Part shown: piece by piece, positions 46,744 through 58,497 of the stretch
Numbering within the stretch: the stretch's first letter is position 1
How the letters are laid out: each line of letters starts with the position of its first letter
From: Sclerurus mexicanus
Taxonomy: Eukaryota; Chordata; Aves; Passeriformes; Furnariidae
Reading direction: 5' to 3'
Assembly: GCA_013396755.1 (NCBI GenBank)
Contig: VWZF01001682.1
Coordinates: forward strand, 1,719,883 to 1,783,882
Length of the DNA stretch: 64,000 bases
The notes under the pieces: model-generated
Databases searched by the model: none
Told to the model about the DNA's origin: nothing
The model's input: only the letters and a program-made list of their open reading frames with translations
Position numbers and translations under genes: made by a program

Positions 46744-49498
46744 TCAATACTTAATTCAGCAACCTTGAGATCTACACTGGCCCTCAGTTCTGTGAACATC
46801 TTTTTCAATAGAATAATGTCAGAACAGGTGTTTGCCACCTATAATTATAGTTATTAATCACTTTAGATAATACAAGAATCTGTCAGCTCTGTATTTACCT
46901 AGCAGCACATTCTTGTGTGATGAGAAGGCTCACACAATCAAAAACACATGCCCAAGCTTGGGACAGTCATATTTCCTTACAGTAAGAATGGCAAAAGATA
47001 AGGCACTATTTACAATAGAAGTGTCCATTCCTTTCACTATAAAATAAACCTCAATACCCCCCCAATGGAAGTACATCAATGGCAGTACCAAATAGTAAAA
47101 GAAATAGCAGGCAAAAAGTTGAAAAAATAAATGGAATTTATTGTGCTTTTAATATGCTATTGAACAAAAAGAGAACTTCTATTAAAAATACTTTCTTCCT
47201 GTGTAATAAGAAAATGTCCCCTGAAAGTGTGAATTTACCAGTCTGTTTTTCACCGTATATGATTTTTGTCTTTTATGCTTATATGATTTTGTCATTCTTA
47301 TCATTCTTATCCTTCAGAATACAATGTACTATTTTAGCACTAACTTTTTGGACAGAATACTTTTGTTTCCAGCCGAGAATATGTGTAGCTAGCTATTCTG
47401 CAATCCCCAAAATTAGCGTTTTATCTATTCTCCAATCCCGAAAACAAGCAATTATCTACTCAGAAGCCATTTCATGTTATCATTTCTAACACAAGAAAAA
47501 TTCATAAGGCTAAAAGCTCACTGATTTTAGTCCATAAACAAGTACATGTTTTTTTCAATAGTAAATTTTTAAAATTCATGAAATATGCATAATCTGTAAA
47601 TTTCCACTTTTGTATTTCTGTAAACATTTGGTTTTGAAGGTTGATGATTTAGAAATACCTGGCTATTTGTTACTTGATCAGCTTGGGATAGCTAATCTCC
47701 TTCAAAATTATGCTTATACTTCAACCCAAAATTCTAATACTTGTCTTCATTGTGCATATTTCAAGTTTCAGCTCAGTATTTTCTGGTTATTTTGGAGTAT
47801 TCAGATAAGAATGTTATTGCAACAAAAAATTATAGACAGTCCTAAAGTCATGGATACTTCAAAGATAAGGGACAAAAGCTGTATTAAGGACAAAAGCTGT
47901 ATTAAGTAATAAACAGGTTGTAATGTTCTTCATCCTGCTGAAATAGGTTTTCAAGCTTTCTGAACAGAAGTGGGAACCTGCAATACATCTTTTCATGGCA
48001 TTCCAGTTATTATACAGTACTTTAAGTGAAACTAAACTCTTTTTTCTTATTTTTCTTATATTTCTTGGTATTTCACATTATCATGGTGACATACTGACAC
48101 AAAGTAATTTTGTAAATCTACCCTATTTTTACGACATCATAATTTCTTTACTGAAGATTACTAACTTATTTTTGAAAGAAGCTTTAAACATAAAATATAC
48201 TTAACTGCAATTTGTTTTATAGCATATATATGAAGGCATCATGGCTCTTACAATCAGTTATAAATAGTGTAGGAAAGAGTGAAAAACTTTGTCCTTTCCT
48301 TATATTTACAAATAATTCTTTTTTCCCTCACACCTGCTTGTACGTTCCCATTCAAGTACTTTGCTTTTTTCTGCAATTAAACTCTGGGAACAATGTCATT
48401 AAAAACTTTGTTAATGGCAGAAAAGAAACCAGTGAATAGAGTGAAACATTGCTATCATACACATATGCAATCTTGGGAGTATTATTTCCTGTTTTCTCAT
48501 TGAAGGCAAAAGGAAAGTTTCAGTTATCATTTTAGTGCTTTTAAAGTGATGAAAATAAATGAAAAACAACAGATGCACTGAAGTGAGACAGTAAATTTTG
48601 TGTGCTCTTATCATAAAGATGCATTTATGAGACTTCCACTCTATCGGGATATGCCTCCAAATGCTGCAACCTAACAGGAAATAAGGCAAGATTTTTGAGA
48701 AATATATATTCTGTGATTACTGAAGTCATGAAAAGAATGAGAAGTAAGTTCATTTTAGTCCTAGAGCTCTGGAAACAGATTTGTTCCTTTGTTTGTTTCC
48801 TGAGTCTCTAAATTAAGATTCATTTACTTGATGCAGAAAATTTAATGAGCTTTTTAGAGTAGATCAGTAAATAGGAAATATGAACTATCAGTAAATACTT
48901 AAGTCTTTTTGTATGCCATACAACACTACCAAATGCTAAGTTGTGTGGAGCATTTATTTTTACATATTTAGTGTCATAACACCTCTGAGTCAGACTTACG
49001 TTGTGTATGACATTGTTCAGTTGGAGAAATAAAAAAGTGGTTCTGACCCACTGAAACTTAAACCAGAAGTGCTAAACAAGAGACAGCAGGTGAATAGGAA
49101 AGGAACAAGGTATGAGAGAATACTGGACTACAAAATTCTCTGTAGGCATAGTCACTTGGATTCCAGATATTGTTGAAAATTCTGTAGCCACCACATGGGA
49201 TAATACTGAAATATATACTTATAAATGTATTTTGCTCATAAATGCAAAAACAAATGTGAGGTCAGCACTTAGGAGCTACCCAAATCACATTGAGCATAAT
49301 TTCCTTTAACGTTTTGGCAGTTCTAAGAGCATATCACATTTCATGAACCCTGCAGTTTCCTTGATGAGGATCATAGAAATACACGGAGGGGAACATAATT
49401 AAGATTAATCTATATATATTAAACTAACTAATGAATGTGGTTTACTCAGGGTGTGCATTCTCAGATATCTCTAATAATACCTTATCTTCTTTGAACAG
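46744..49498. other. AT-rich unique sequence, no gene seen
   Basis: No gene or transposon recognised. It holds the longest non-repeat open frame of the window (136 codons from ATG at 47079), but the product is a hydrophobic, low-similarity translation of T-rich DNA with a weak start context. A small tandem repeat lies at 47870-47905. Confidence 0.5.
47870..47905. repeat. 18-bp perfect tandem duplication
   Basis: GGACAAAAGCTGTATTAA occurs twice without change (47870-47887 and 47888-47905). Exact identity points to a recent event. Confidence 0.93.
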
Positions 49499-49551
49499 GT
49501 ATATATTCAATTTCAACAGATTGGCAAAAGGAACTGCAAAAGACTTCAAAG
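49499..49551 (+). other. Candidate 53-bp internal exon
   Basis: The sequence between a good acceptor (CTTATCTTCTTTGAACAG, to 49498) and a near-consensus donor (AAAG|GTAAGG, GT at 49552-49553) is 53 bases long and free of stops in all three frames. The readings include YIFNFNRLAKGTAKDFK and IYSISTDWQKELQKTSK, neither of which I can assign. No partner exon was identified in the window, so it could belong to a protein gene or a long non-coding RNA whose other exons lie outside, or be a cryptic site pair. Splice-site quality is the only direct evidence. Confidence 0.27.
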
Positions 49552-52500
49552 GTAAGGACCTCCTTAAAAATATTGCTTCAATTGAGCATTCCTTCTCGTT
49601 TATGATTTAGAAGAGAAAATGGAGAATTTTAATTCTTTCTGACTATCTGGCTGATAACAGAGAATTACAGGTGACATTAATCAACATAGACTTTGACTTC
49701 CTGTTTGTGAAGCTGTTTGTATATAAAAGACAAATTTTCACTTTACTCTTGCTTGAAAGGGTAAGTTTTCTTAATTTGGTAATGAAAGAAAACAAGAATT
49801 TGTGTGTGAAAGTAAAATATTAAAATGTTGTAACACTTTTACCATATTTTATTTTGTTCAAGATTAGAAGACTGTTAGGCTACTAGAACATTAAACTTGG
49901 TTAACATGCTCTTTTTTTCAATATTAAACCTTCCTAACTTCACCTTTTTTATTTTTCACTTGGTATAACTTTCATTCATTTCTCTTAAAAAATATAGGTT
50001 CGACTTTAGTTTCAAAGATTTAATTTATTTTGAGAGTTCTTCGGTTTTAGAATACATTTGTTTTACTTTCAATTGGGGGAAAAACTCAGTGTCATATTGT
50101 GCCCAGACTGTTGTTTGTGGTACTTCATTGTTCTTCAGCTATGTCTCCTGTAGCAATAGTTGACTTTTAAACTGTTCTGTCCACCCTTATAGAAAACATT
50201 CTCGCAAGGACACAGGTAGCGGGAGACAAGGTTTCACTGAAATTGTTATTTTTAAGTCATCAGGTTAGAGCAGATGACAAGGACACTGTGGTCTGCCCTA
50301 AACTTGGATTTGGTAACCAGAAGAAAGCAAGAGCAGTAATTTATTGTTCCAGTCATCATATCTGTGCCTACTTTACTTTAAATCACTGGGTACTTTAAAA
50401 GATTGTCACATGTCATTTATGCCTGTGCTTTAATGCATATACTGACGTAGGATAGGAGATCATGTAGCAATTAATATTTAGCCATACTTTTCTACATTGT
50501 CTTAAAAAAGAAAAAAGTCCCCTAATTACTTTGGCCTCCGAAAGCATAGCTTATGAATTATAGATCTTAATGGAGGAGAGGGAGAAATTCTGAGAAAGTT
50601 CCACAAGCTTTTGGGGGTTGTGCCAGATGTTATCTGAGTACTGGACTTTGATGGGATAAAAACATTCAGGTGGAATATCTAAGCTGAGAGAAAAAGTCAG
50701 AGGCTCATCTCAGATCATGCTGTGTTCCCAGAAAGAGGTCTGACAGACCAAGGACTTCAAGTCTGGTCTTATGTCCTAGAAGAATGCCTGAAATATTTAG
50801 CTTTTCACTATTCTGGCTTTGGTACTCTTATTAATTTTTTTTTTTTTTGGTAGGTTGGTTGGTTTTTTTAGACTTTATTTCAAGAAATCTTTTAGAAATT
50901 AATTTTTTCTTCTTGATGGAAATCTTAGTGCCTTGTGAGACATGGGAAGCTATTCACATTATGCCTCAGTGTGTTACTCAACCCTCTCTTTGTATTCTTC
51001 CAATACACCTGCAATGCTTAGATTCATAAAAAAACTCCAAATTTTCAGTAGTTCATTTTACTTTGGAAATTATGAAGGAAATCATACTAAAAAATGGCAG
51101 ATTTTTTTATGTGTGCAGATGTGTTGCCAAGTTTGTTCCATTTTTCACTTTTTCTTTTCAGGTCTTGTCTTTATATAGTAATATAATAGATGTAATTTGT
51201 TGCTTTCCCAAGTACCTCAGATAGACTTTGATCATCCATGATTTAAATAGTATTGGCTATGGGAAAATATTTCAGTAAAAGTAGGAAAAAAAAATAAACC
51301 CCCCAAACTTTAGCAGTGAAAAATATGGAACAGTTTAAAAAAAAAAAAAAGTGCAAAGGACAAAAAAAGACAGGGTGCCATTCTGCAAGGTCCTGTTTGA
51401 ATGCCACTGCAGGTGCCCAGGAGAATCATCATTGAAGGACATAAAATATGAGGATGAGAAAATACATGTCATATTTCTGACAGGTACATCTAACTATGAA
51501 AAAAAAGAGTCCTATTCAGCATAGGAGGTTAAGGGAAGAATAAAACTAATGACATTACAATCCTCTTGAGAAGTCTTGTTTTGTTTATTAAATAAGCCAC
51601 TCTAGTAAGATAAGTAAGAAGAACTGCTTAGTCTGGCAGTGTTAATTGATGCTGTCCTGGGAGTTTATTGTTATGTATTACTCTTTTTGTCCTTTCATGT
51701 AAAGATGTCAGCACATTGTATCTGACAGGATGTACTGTATATTATAAATTATTCTAATTGGGATAGAAAAATGGCCATCAATCCTCACTACTCTGTATAT
51801 CTAAGGAATGACTTTAATTTGTACATAGTATTAATTCCCAAGTATGAGGTTTATTTTGGGGAATATTTTAAGTGAATACTTCTTCTGTGAAGTCTTCGGA
51901 TGAAAATTAGTTTATTCCATCTGGTTAAGTCTTGACACACATAAATATATTTCCCCACACAAATAAATGAACACATGGATACAACACATACATGATAGGA
52001 AATGAGAACAAGAGATAAAAGGAAGAGAGCCTTTCAAGGCTGACGTGAGATGCTTAAAAGAGAGTTAAACACAATTTTGCACTCAGTATTCTTTCTTGAG
52101 CATGACTAGTATTGACAGCAGTGCTATAAACCAAAGACAGGGAAGGAAAAGGCAAGTATTACCTTATTTTCTCTTATATTATCTCATGAATGCATGGAAT
52201 GCAAGGATGGGCACATTATATTTTGTAAAGGTGGTTATAGCAATGTGGTTTTTTTCCCCTTCTGTAATTCTGGGGCATGCAAAGTTTTAGAGATTTTTTA
52301 AAGTAAAATGAATAAATTTTATTGCTCTGGCTTTTTTCAGGGATTCTATTTTAATCCTGAGAGCAATTATTTCCAGAGAAGATAACTCTCTGTACTTCTG
52401 AATTCCATTAGTACAGTGAGGCAGCTTGTAGCCATTTCAATATATAAAGCCATTTGGAAGAGGTTTTTTTACCTCTCAAAAAAACCCAAAAAAACTGGTG

Positions 52501-54785
52501 AAGAATTTTTTTTCCTGAATTTCAGTAAAAAATTGAAAAAAAAGAAAAAAGGTACTATTTTCTGTAGCACAGTTGAGCAATGAAGTGTGTTCTGATTTAG
52601 GCCAATCCTCTCTATATTGAACGTGTTATGTATTGCTCTTCCTGGTAAAATGTGATGGAAGTGCCTTGAGGGCATGTATGCTAAGTATTTATTTATGACA
52701 TGGCTTATTGCCTAAGTTTTTTTTCTCCTTAAAGGTACATATATTAAATTGTGAACTGCCTACTGCCTTGAACTGTGAATTCAAACATGTATCACCCATT
52801 TTGATTAAAACCTCATTTGCCAAACAGGTATGTTTTTAATAGGAGAAAAAGATATGGGTCCCACCACTGCCGTTTTCAGCTATGTGACAGAAATAGCTGT
52901 TGTGATGAAAAGAGATACAGAGTCCATGAAAGCCCTTGACAGACCTACGTAGTGGTTTTCAAAGGACTGAAATAATTTGGGAGCCTAGTTTCAAGAACAA
53001 TCAATGTGCCTAAGGAGATGATGTCATCCACCAGACAAAATGACTTCAGGCAAGATCCATAAACACATTTAACCATTGCAAGACGTAATATTCAGAACCA
53101 GCAGTAGGCACCTACATTCTAGTGCATTGTAGTGCACAAAAAGGGTTAGGCACCTCTGTATTAGATCCACAGTCAGGAATGTATGGAACAGATGTTTACC
53201 TATAGTTTAAGTTATAGTTATATAAGGAAATCCTAGGGTATGGTGAAAATTATAGTGAAGTGAAGATTTCTAATTCTCTCAGGCTTTAGGACTAATGCTG
53301 CTAAGTGATTCAAGTGATTAAACCTTGTTCTTGTTTCTTTCTTTAGTATATAGAACTGAGGTTACCTTTTTAAAAATGTAATAGCTGATTTTTCCCTGAA
53401 GGGCACAACTAATATGCATTTTAGTTACTGTAATCCAGAATCCTATAACTGACTGTATCAGGACCCTTGCAGGTTTTATTAGTAGCTCTTTTGGTTTCAA
53501 AATATTACAAGAAAAGATTCTTTTTATGAATTCCTTTGTGAACAGAATATGATATATTTCCAATAATGTTAGCAGAATCAAGTGTCCACACAAATGTAAA
53601 TTGTTCCCTTCCATCTAGTGAGAGCCATACTCATTAGGAGAGAGTTATATTAGCCAACAATAGTTTCTTCCTGTCCTGTTGAGTCAAAATTCCAGGCACA
53701 GTAAACAAAAGAGAAGGAACTGGTTTGGGCTTAGTTATTAAATTTGGAGAATTTAGCCAAATAGAATTTAACTAACAGATTCAGACTTCAAATCTATTGC
53801 CATGTGTATGGATTCAATATGCATTTTACATTAAGTATATACTAAATTACGTAAATTTTCACTGATTAGTTGAGAGATATAGAACTTCCCTTGGCCTGTC
53901 TTTGGATATTCAATCCTATTAAAAACATCCAGATTTACAAAAAATCAATTATATATTATTTGTGGTGTCATTGCACATGGACACTACAGTATATCACTAC
54001 AGTGATTCAGTATCATCAGTCCAAATATGTACAGTTAAATTGTTTTATCCTGACTCATTCAGAAAGAAGAAATATTCAGGTTTTATTTGCTTTTGCTATC
54101 TGAACTTTGCGCAGTCTAGCATCATACTGACACTGAGAACTGTATAAAAATTTGTAAATGTTTTTTTCATTCCTTATCTATGAAATAAGGCTTTTAGTAT
54201 GAAAATTACTTCTTCTTTTAAAATTTTATAAAGTAAGAATAAATCCCAAATCTGCTGCTGCTTTTTCTATTTGAGGGACTTTGGATTTTTTTTTTATTTT
54301 TTTTTTAAATAGCTGCTTCTGGCAACTTAGTCTCATCAGCTGGATTTACATACATTCTCTACCAAGGAACAGGAATTGACAATGGAAATTCTCCTGCTAA
54401 CCTCACTTGTCCAACAACAACAAATGACAGGAATCTATTCTGCCTTTTCATCTTGGCATTCATCATGCCGGCTGAGAGATTAAAATTTAAATTTCTACAA
54501 TGCATTGGGAGAAAACAAGTAGCAGTCTCTGTCAGCAAGCAACAGTACATTGCTGATCTTCTCTTCTTGGGGTTTTGCTTATTTAATCTCTCTCCCTCTC
54601 TCTGTGTCTATTGCCACTGTCCCTCCTATCTTTGGGATTCAGGATGTGTACTTTTTCACATAGTCATATCTGAATCTCGTCATGTGCCTGAGTTCCAGCA
54701 AGTGTTAGGGAACAAACTGGTTTGAGAGCTGCTGAATATTCCAGGGGGAAAAGTGCATAAATCTCCTGGCCCTTTTGTCCTTTCT
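49552..54785. other. AT-rich unique sequence, no gene seen
   Basis: No gene or transposon recognised. Homopolymer runs at 50835-50848 (T) and about 51337-51350 (A) and T-rich sequence at 54287-54306 are simple sequence. The small segment 53105-53155 (with GTAGGCACCTAC and a later TTAGGCACCT) has a repeated GGCACCT word but no identified family. Confidence 0.48.
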
Positions 54786-54978
54786 ACACTGGAAAGAGTT
54801 GTCAAGCTCTGGACCAGGCTGCCTAGGGAAGTGAGTGAGTCACTGTCCCTGAAGGTATTTGAAAAATATGTAGACATGAGACACTTAGGGACATGGTTTA
54901 ATTGTGGGCTTGGCAATGTTAGGTTTGTGGTTGAACTTGATGATCTGGTCTTTTCCAACGTAAATGATTCTGTGATTC
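54786..54978 (+). mobile_element. CR1 LINE 3' end
   Basis: The reading ERVVKLWTRLPREVSESLSL followed by KVFEKYVDM is the C-terminus of CR1 ORF2 (family pattern: WNRLPREVVESPSLEVFK). After it come the 3' UTR, with GAACTTGATGATCTGGTC and TTTTCCAACGTAAATGATTC, and the terminal GATTCTGTGATTC. Like most CR1 copies it is strongly 5'-truncated, to about 190 bp. The 3' octamer end is kept, which fixes the orientation. It differs in its 3' UTR from the copy ending at 2207, so it belongs to another subfamily. Confidence 0.9.
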
Positions 54979-57019
54979 CTATTGAGTCCCACTGAAGCAG
55001 GAAACTTGGCAGGACACATAAAACCTCTAGCCTCTTCAGAGGAATTGTACCTCAACTGCTCTTTTCTAACACCTTCCCACATCTTCTTTCCTCCCCAAGT
55101 CAAGGTACAAGATTTCAATTTTATTTTTCCTTAAAGAATCCCCCCTTGGCTGTTCTTTATATTGTACAATGAGGGTTTCTTTTTGAAAGACTCTGCTATC
55201 CTCAGTTATAGGTGTGTCTTGGAACTTTCTGTTATTTCATGTTCAACTTTCTGGTACACCATTTTCAAGATGTCATATAGTAAATGCTAGCAGAAAAGAC
55301 TTGAGAAAATGACTGCAATATGTTTCATACTGTTACACAATTTGTGGACTGTAGCTGTCAGTAACCTAAGAACATACTTAATAATATTCAGAAATAAATT
55401 ACAAGTTATGCTTATTTTATGGCACATAATTTAACAGTTAAACTGTGGAGTCATTGAAAGGTACTACATTATTCTACCTGGAAAAAGAAAATTACTTATA
55501 TATTACCAAGTTCTGCAATCCAGTCAAAGTGATATAAGGTGATATAATAATATAGTCAACTAACAATGTTTACTTCTATCACTCTCAAAATGGAGATAAG
55601 AATTGTTATTGTCAAAGCAGCACTATATGTAACTAGACAGTGATTAACAGCACAGGTAATGAAGCAACTGTAACTTAGCTGCATTTCAAAACCTCTATAT
55701 TTTTCAGTTTATTTCTTCAACTTCTTTTTACAGAAGCATTCTTGCTTGCAGCCCCAGTTTTGAATTGGTAAACTAGCCAAGGGAGTGTTGATATACATGC
55801 CTGAGCTATTTTGTTTCATAGGGTTTTGACATTTGATTCTTATGCTATCTTTTCTTTCTCATTCTATCATGTATTTCAATTGAGCGAAACAAATTAAAGC
55901 TGAAAACAGGTTTGCTTTTCCCTTTCTTGTTCTTAGTGTCTGGAGGACCTATTTTCAGAGTCGTGTGTCTGTTTCAGAAAGTGCATCTCTAGTTCACTGA
56001 TGGTTGTAAGAACAACTCAGAAAACTGTGTAAGCTGTCAGGAGTGTCTGTCAGGAAGAAATGGAGCCATAATGCATATCTAAACAAGAAGTGAAAAGCAA
56101 AGCAAAGCAAAATTAAAGTCCTTCCCCCTGAAGGGACTTGCTTATTTCAGACATAGGGTGGGATTTAAATCCTAAAAATATTGCCTAAATATGAGGCAAT
56201 AGTCTAACATTATCCTCTTGCTGTCGCCCCATCCCCCCAATTCTAATTCTGTAACACACATGCAAAATGGGACTAGCAATCATTCTAGCTTCTGCAGTAG
56301 TCATTCATACCTCCTGATATCCCAGGCACATTGCTTTTAATCAATATTGCAGTTTGAGATTTGGTCATCAAAGTGTCTAAAAATTTTCACATTTCATTAT
56401 AATTTACTTCTGCCAAGAACTGCTTTCTGTTGATGCGTTGCATAGTGTTTCCTTATAGTAATAGGAAATGTTGTACATAGAATCATAGTTGTTGCAGTCT
56501 TGATATTTTAATGAGTGTATTTTCACCCTATAATCTTCATACTCTGCTAGCTTTCTATTGTTTATATAAAATTCTGTTTTCACTGATACAATCTGATTAT
56601 ATCATATGCATTACTTGCAGAGCTTAACACTTCCTTCCAGCAGTCTGTAAATAGTAAAAGCTTACTTCACTCTTTTCTGTGTTATTGGTTTTGTTTGGAT
56701 TTTGCTTCGTTTGTGTTCCTATTATGATATTCCTCTTTAGTGTTAAAAGCATGAGCCTCTCACAGGTGACACATCTTTGCAGTTAGGACAGTTCTTTCCT
56801 CACTTCTGTACCTTTGTCCACATCCTGATACTTCTTTTCTTATAAAATTTGTTTCTGACAGCACCATGACCGATTGGTTGTCTCCCAAGACTACGTTGTG
56901 TGAATTCTCCATCAGACTGCTGCACTTAACCTGTTGCAGTTTCTGTGAGGCCAAAGCACACCCTCTGTACAAAGCAGAGAATTTATTACCTGCTCAAGTC
57001 TTAAAAATTTCTTCAAAGA

Positions 57020-57125
57020 CTGCTTTAATTTTTAAAAATAAATATTTAAATATTTAAAAAAATATTCATTAATAATTTAAATAATATTAATATTCTAAAT
57101 AATATTGATATTTTTTAATATTTAA
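57020..57125. repeat. A/T-only imperfect palindromic patch
   Basis: Over 100 bases of almost pure A/T made of recurring AAATATTT, TTAAATA and AATATTAAT words, many their own reverse complement. It could form hairpins or act as a flexible or DNA-unwinding region; no function is shown. Confidence 0.75.
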
Positions 57126-58472
57126 ATGTTCAAAGCCTTATTATTAGTCCCTTTATGATGATAGGAATGCCTGTATTTTGAATTAGGTTTGCTTAAGGCT
57201 AATAAACCCTTTGTAGTGTCTGCCTTTGCCCCTGGTGCTGTATTCACCAGACCAGGGCCACCCTAAGTCTTAGAGGAAAGCGTTGTGCTGAGTTGTCACC
57301 ATCCCCAGTCCTCCAGCAGGAGAAGTATGAATCTCATAGTGGGGAGGTTCCTTCCCTCAAGGAGTTATAATATTTACGAATATGGTTTCTCCTTCTCTTC
57401 AGGTCCATTCTGGGGGCATTATGTTTTTGTTTGCATGCTCTTACTTACTCTATGTATGTGCTGTGTTTTACATACTTGGGCTCTTGCTCTTTGTTCTGCT
57501 TGTTACCCCTGAAACTTTTTCTTATCTCCCAGGGGTTTATTTCCGTAATAACCAGAAACTGACTATTGAGTTATCTGTAATTTTTTGGTTTCAATCTGTG
57601 TCTTCAAGGCATTTGCTACCATCCAATGTTTGTATTCCTCAAGCCAACATTTTCATGAAAGGCCATAGAGGGTCTACACAGAATAAGGTCTTGATAGTAC
57701 TTGATAGTACTACCCGCTAATTACAAAATACTCATAACACTGGGCGTCCACATCATAATTGTGCAAAGTGAAGCAAAAGCTGACTCAAAGTGGGTAACAG
57801 CCACTTGGTGACTGATAATTTTGATCACAGCTAAACAAGCTCAAGCAGGGGTATAGGCAGGCGAGGACAAGTTCAGACAAAGCCTGATGAGGCTCCTGTA
57901 GTCAGCAAAGCCTGCAGCCAGTTTTCAGAGCACTATATTATTTGGACCACAAGACTGCATTTTCTTATTTCATGCTTTGGTTGATGAGTATTTATTGCAA
58001 GAAAACTTTCTTTTTTTGCTTTGTGTGTATGTGATTTTATTACATGTTATAATCAGGGATTTAAAAACATTCTCAAAGCATAACAATATAATTTCCCTGT
58101 TGCAGGATCACACTGTGACTAAATTTAGTAGGTTAACCTGCTTTGTAAAATGGGCATTTTGTCTGACCCTTTAGTTATATGATTTTGACTTTCACTGACT
58201 TTTTTTCACAGTTATGAATTATCACTTCTTTGAAACATGCATGTCAGAAATGCACCATGAAAATAAAGAAATGCACCAGAAATAAAATCTGGTCATGCTT
58301 ATTTGGAAAATTCATGCCATCACAAGGCAAGTTCTGTGTTAACAAAGGCACAATCTGTCCAGTTAAAAGTACATGGCTGGTTATAATGGAAGCAGTGCTG
58401 GGAGTGGGACATATGCTGGTTTTTGCACTGTGGTAGGTGAACAATGAAATTTGGATTATGGAGAAGTCATTT

Positions 58473-58497
58473 AAAAAAAAAAAAAAACCAAAAAACA
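58473..58497. repeat. A-rich run
   Basis: Fifteen adenines followed by CCAAAAAACAAACC; simple sequence of the same A/C style as the longer tract at 43072. Confidence 0.8.

Noticed and set aside
47079..47489. 136-codon open frame from ATG
   Set aside because: Longest frame outside retroelements, but the start context is poor, the product is a hydrophobic translation of T-rich DNA, and no domain is recognisable. A frame of this length is within chance for 64 kb of AT-rich sequence.
56478..56492. ATAGAATCATAG, CR1-end-like word
   Set aside because: Only about a dozen bases match, with no CR1 sequence beside it.
57382..57720. 112-codon frame with a membrane-like segment
   Set aside because: The hydrophobic segment comes from T-rich codons. 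No homologue, upstream promoter or splice evidence is recognisable.
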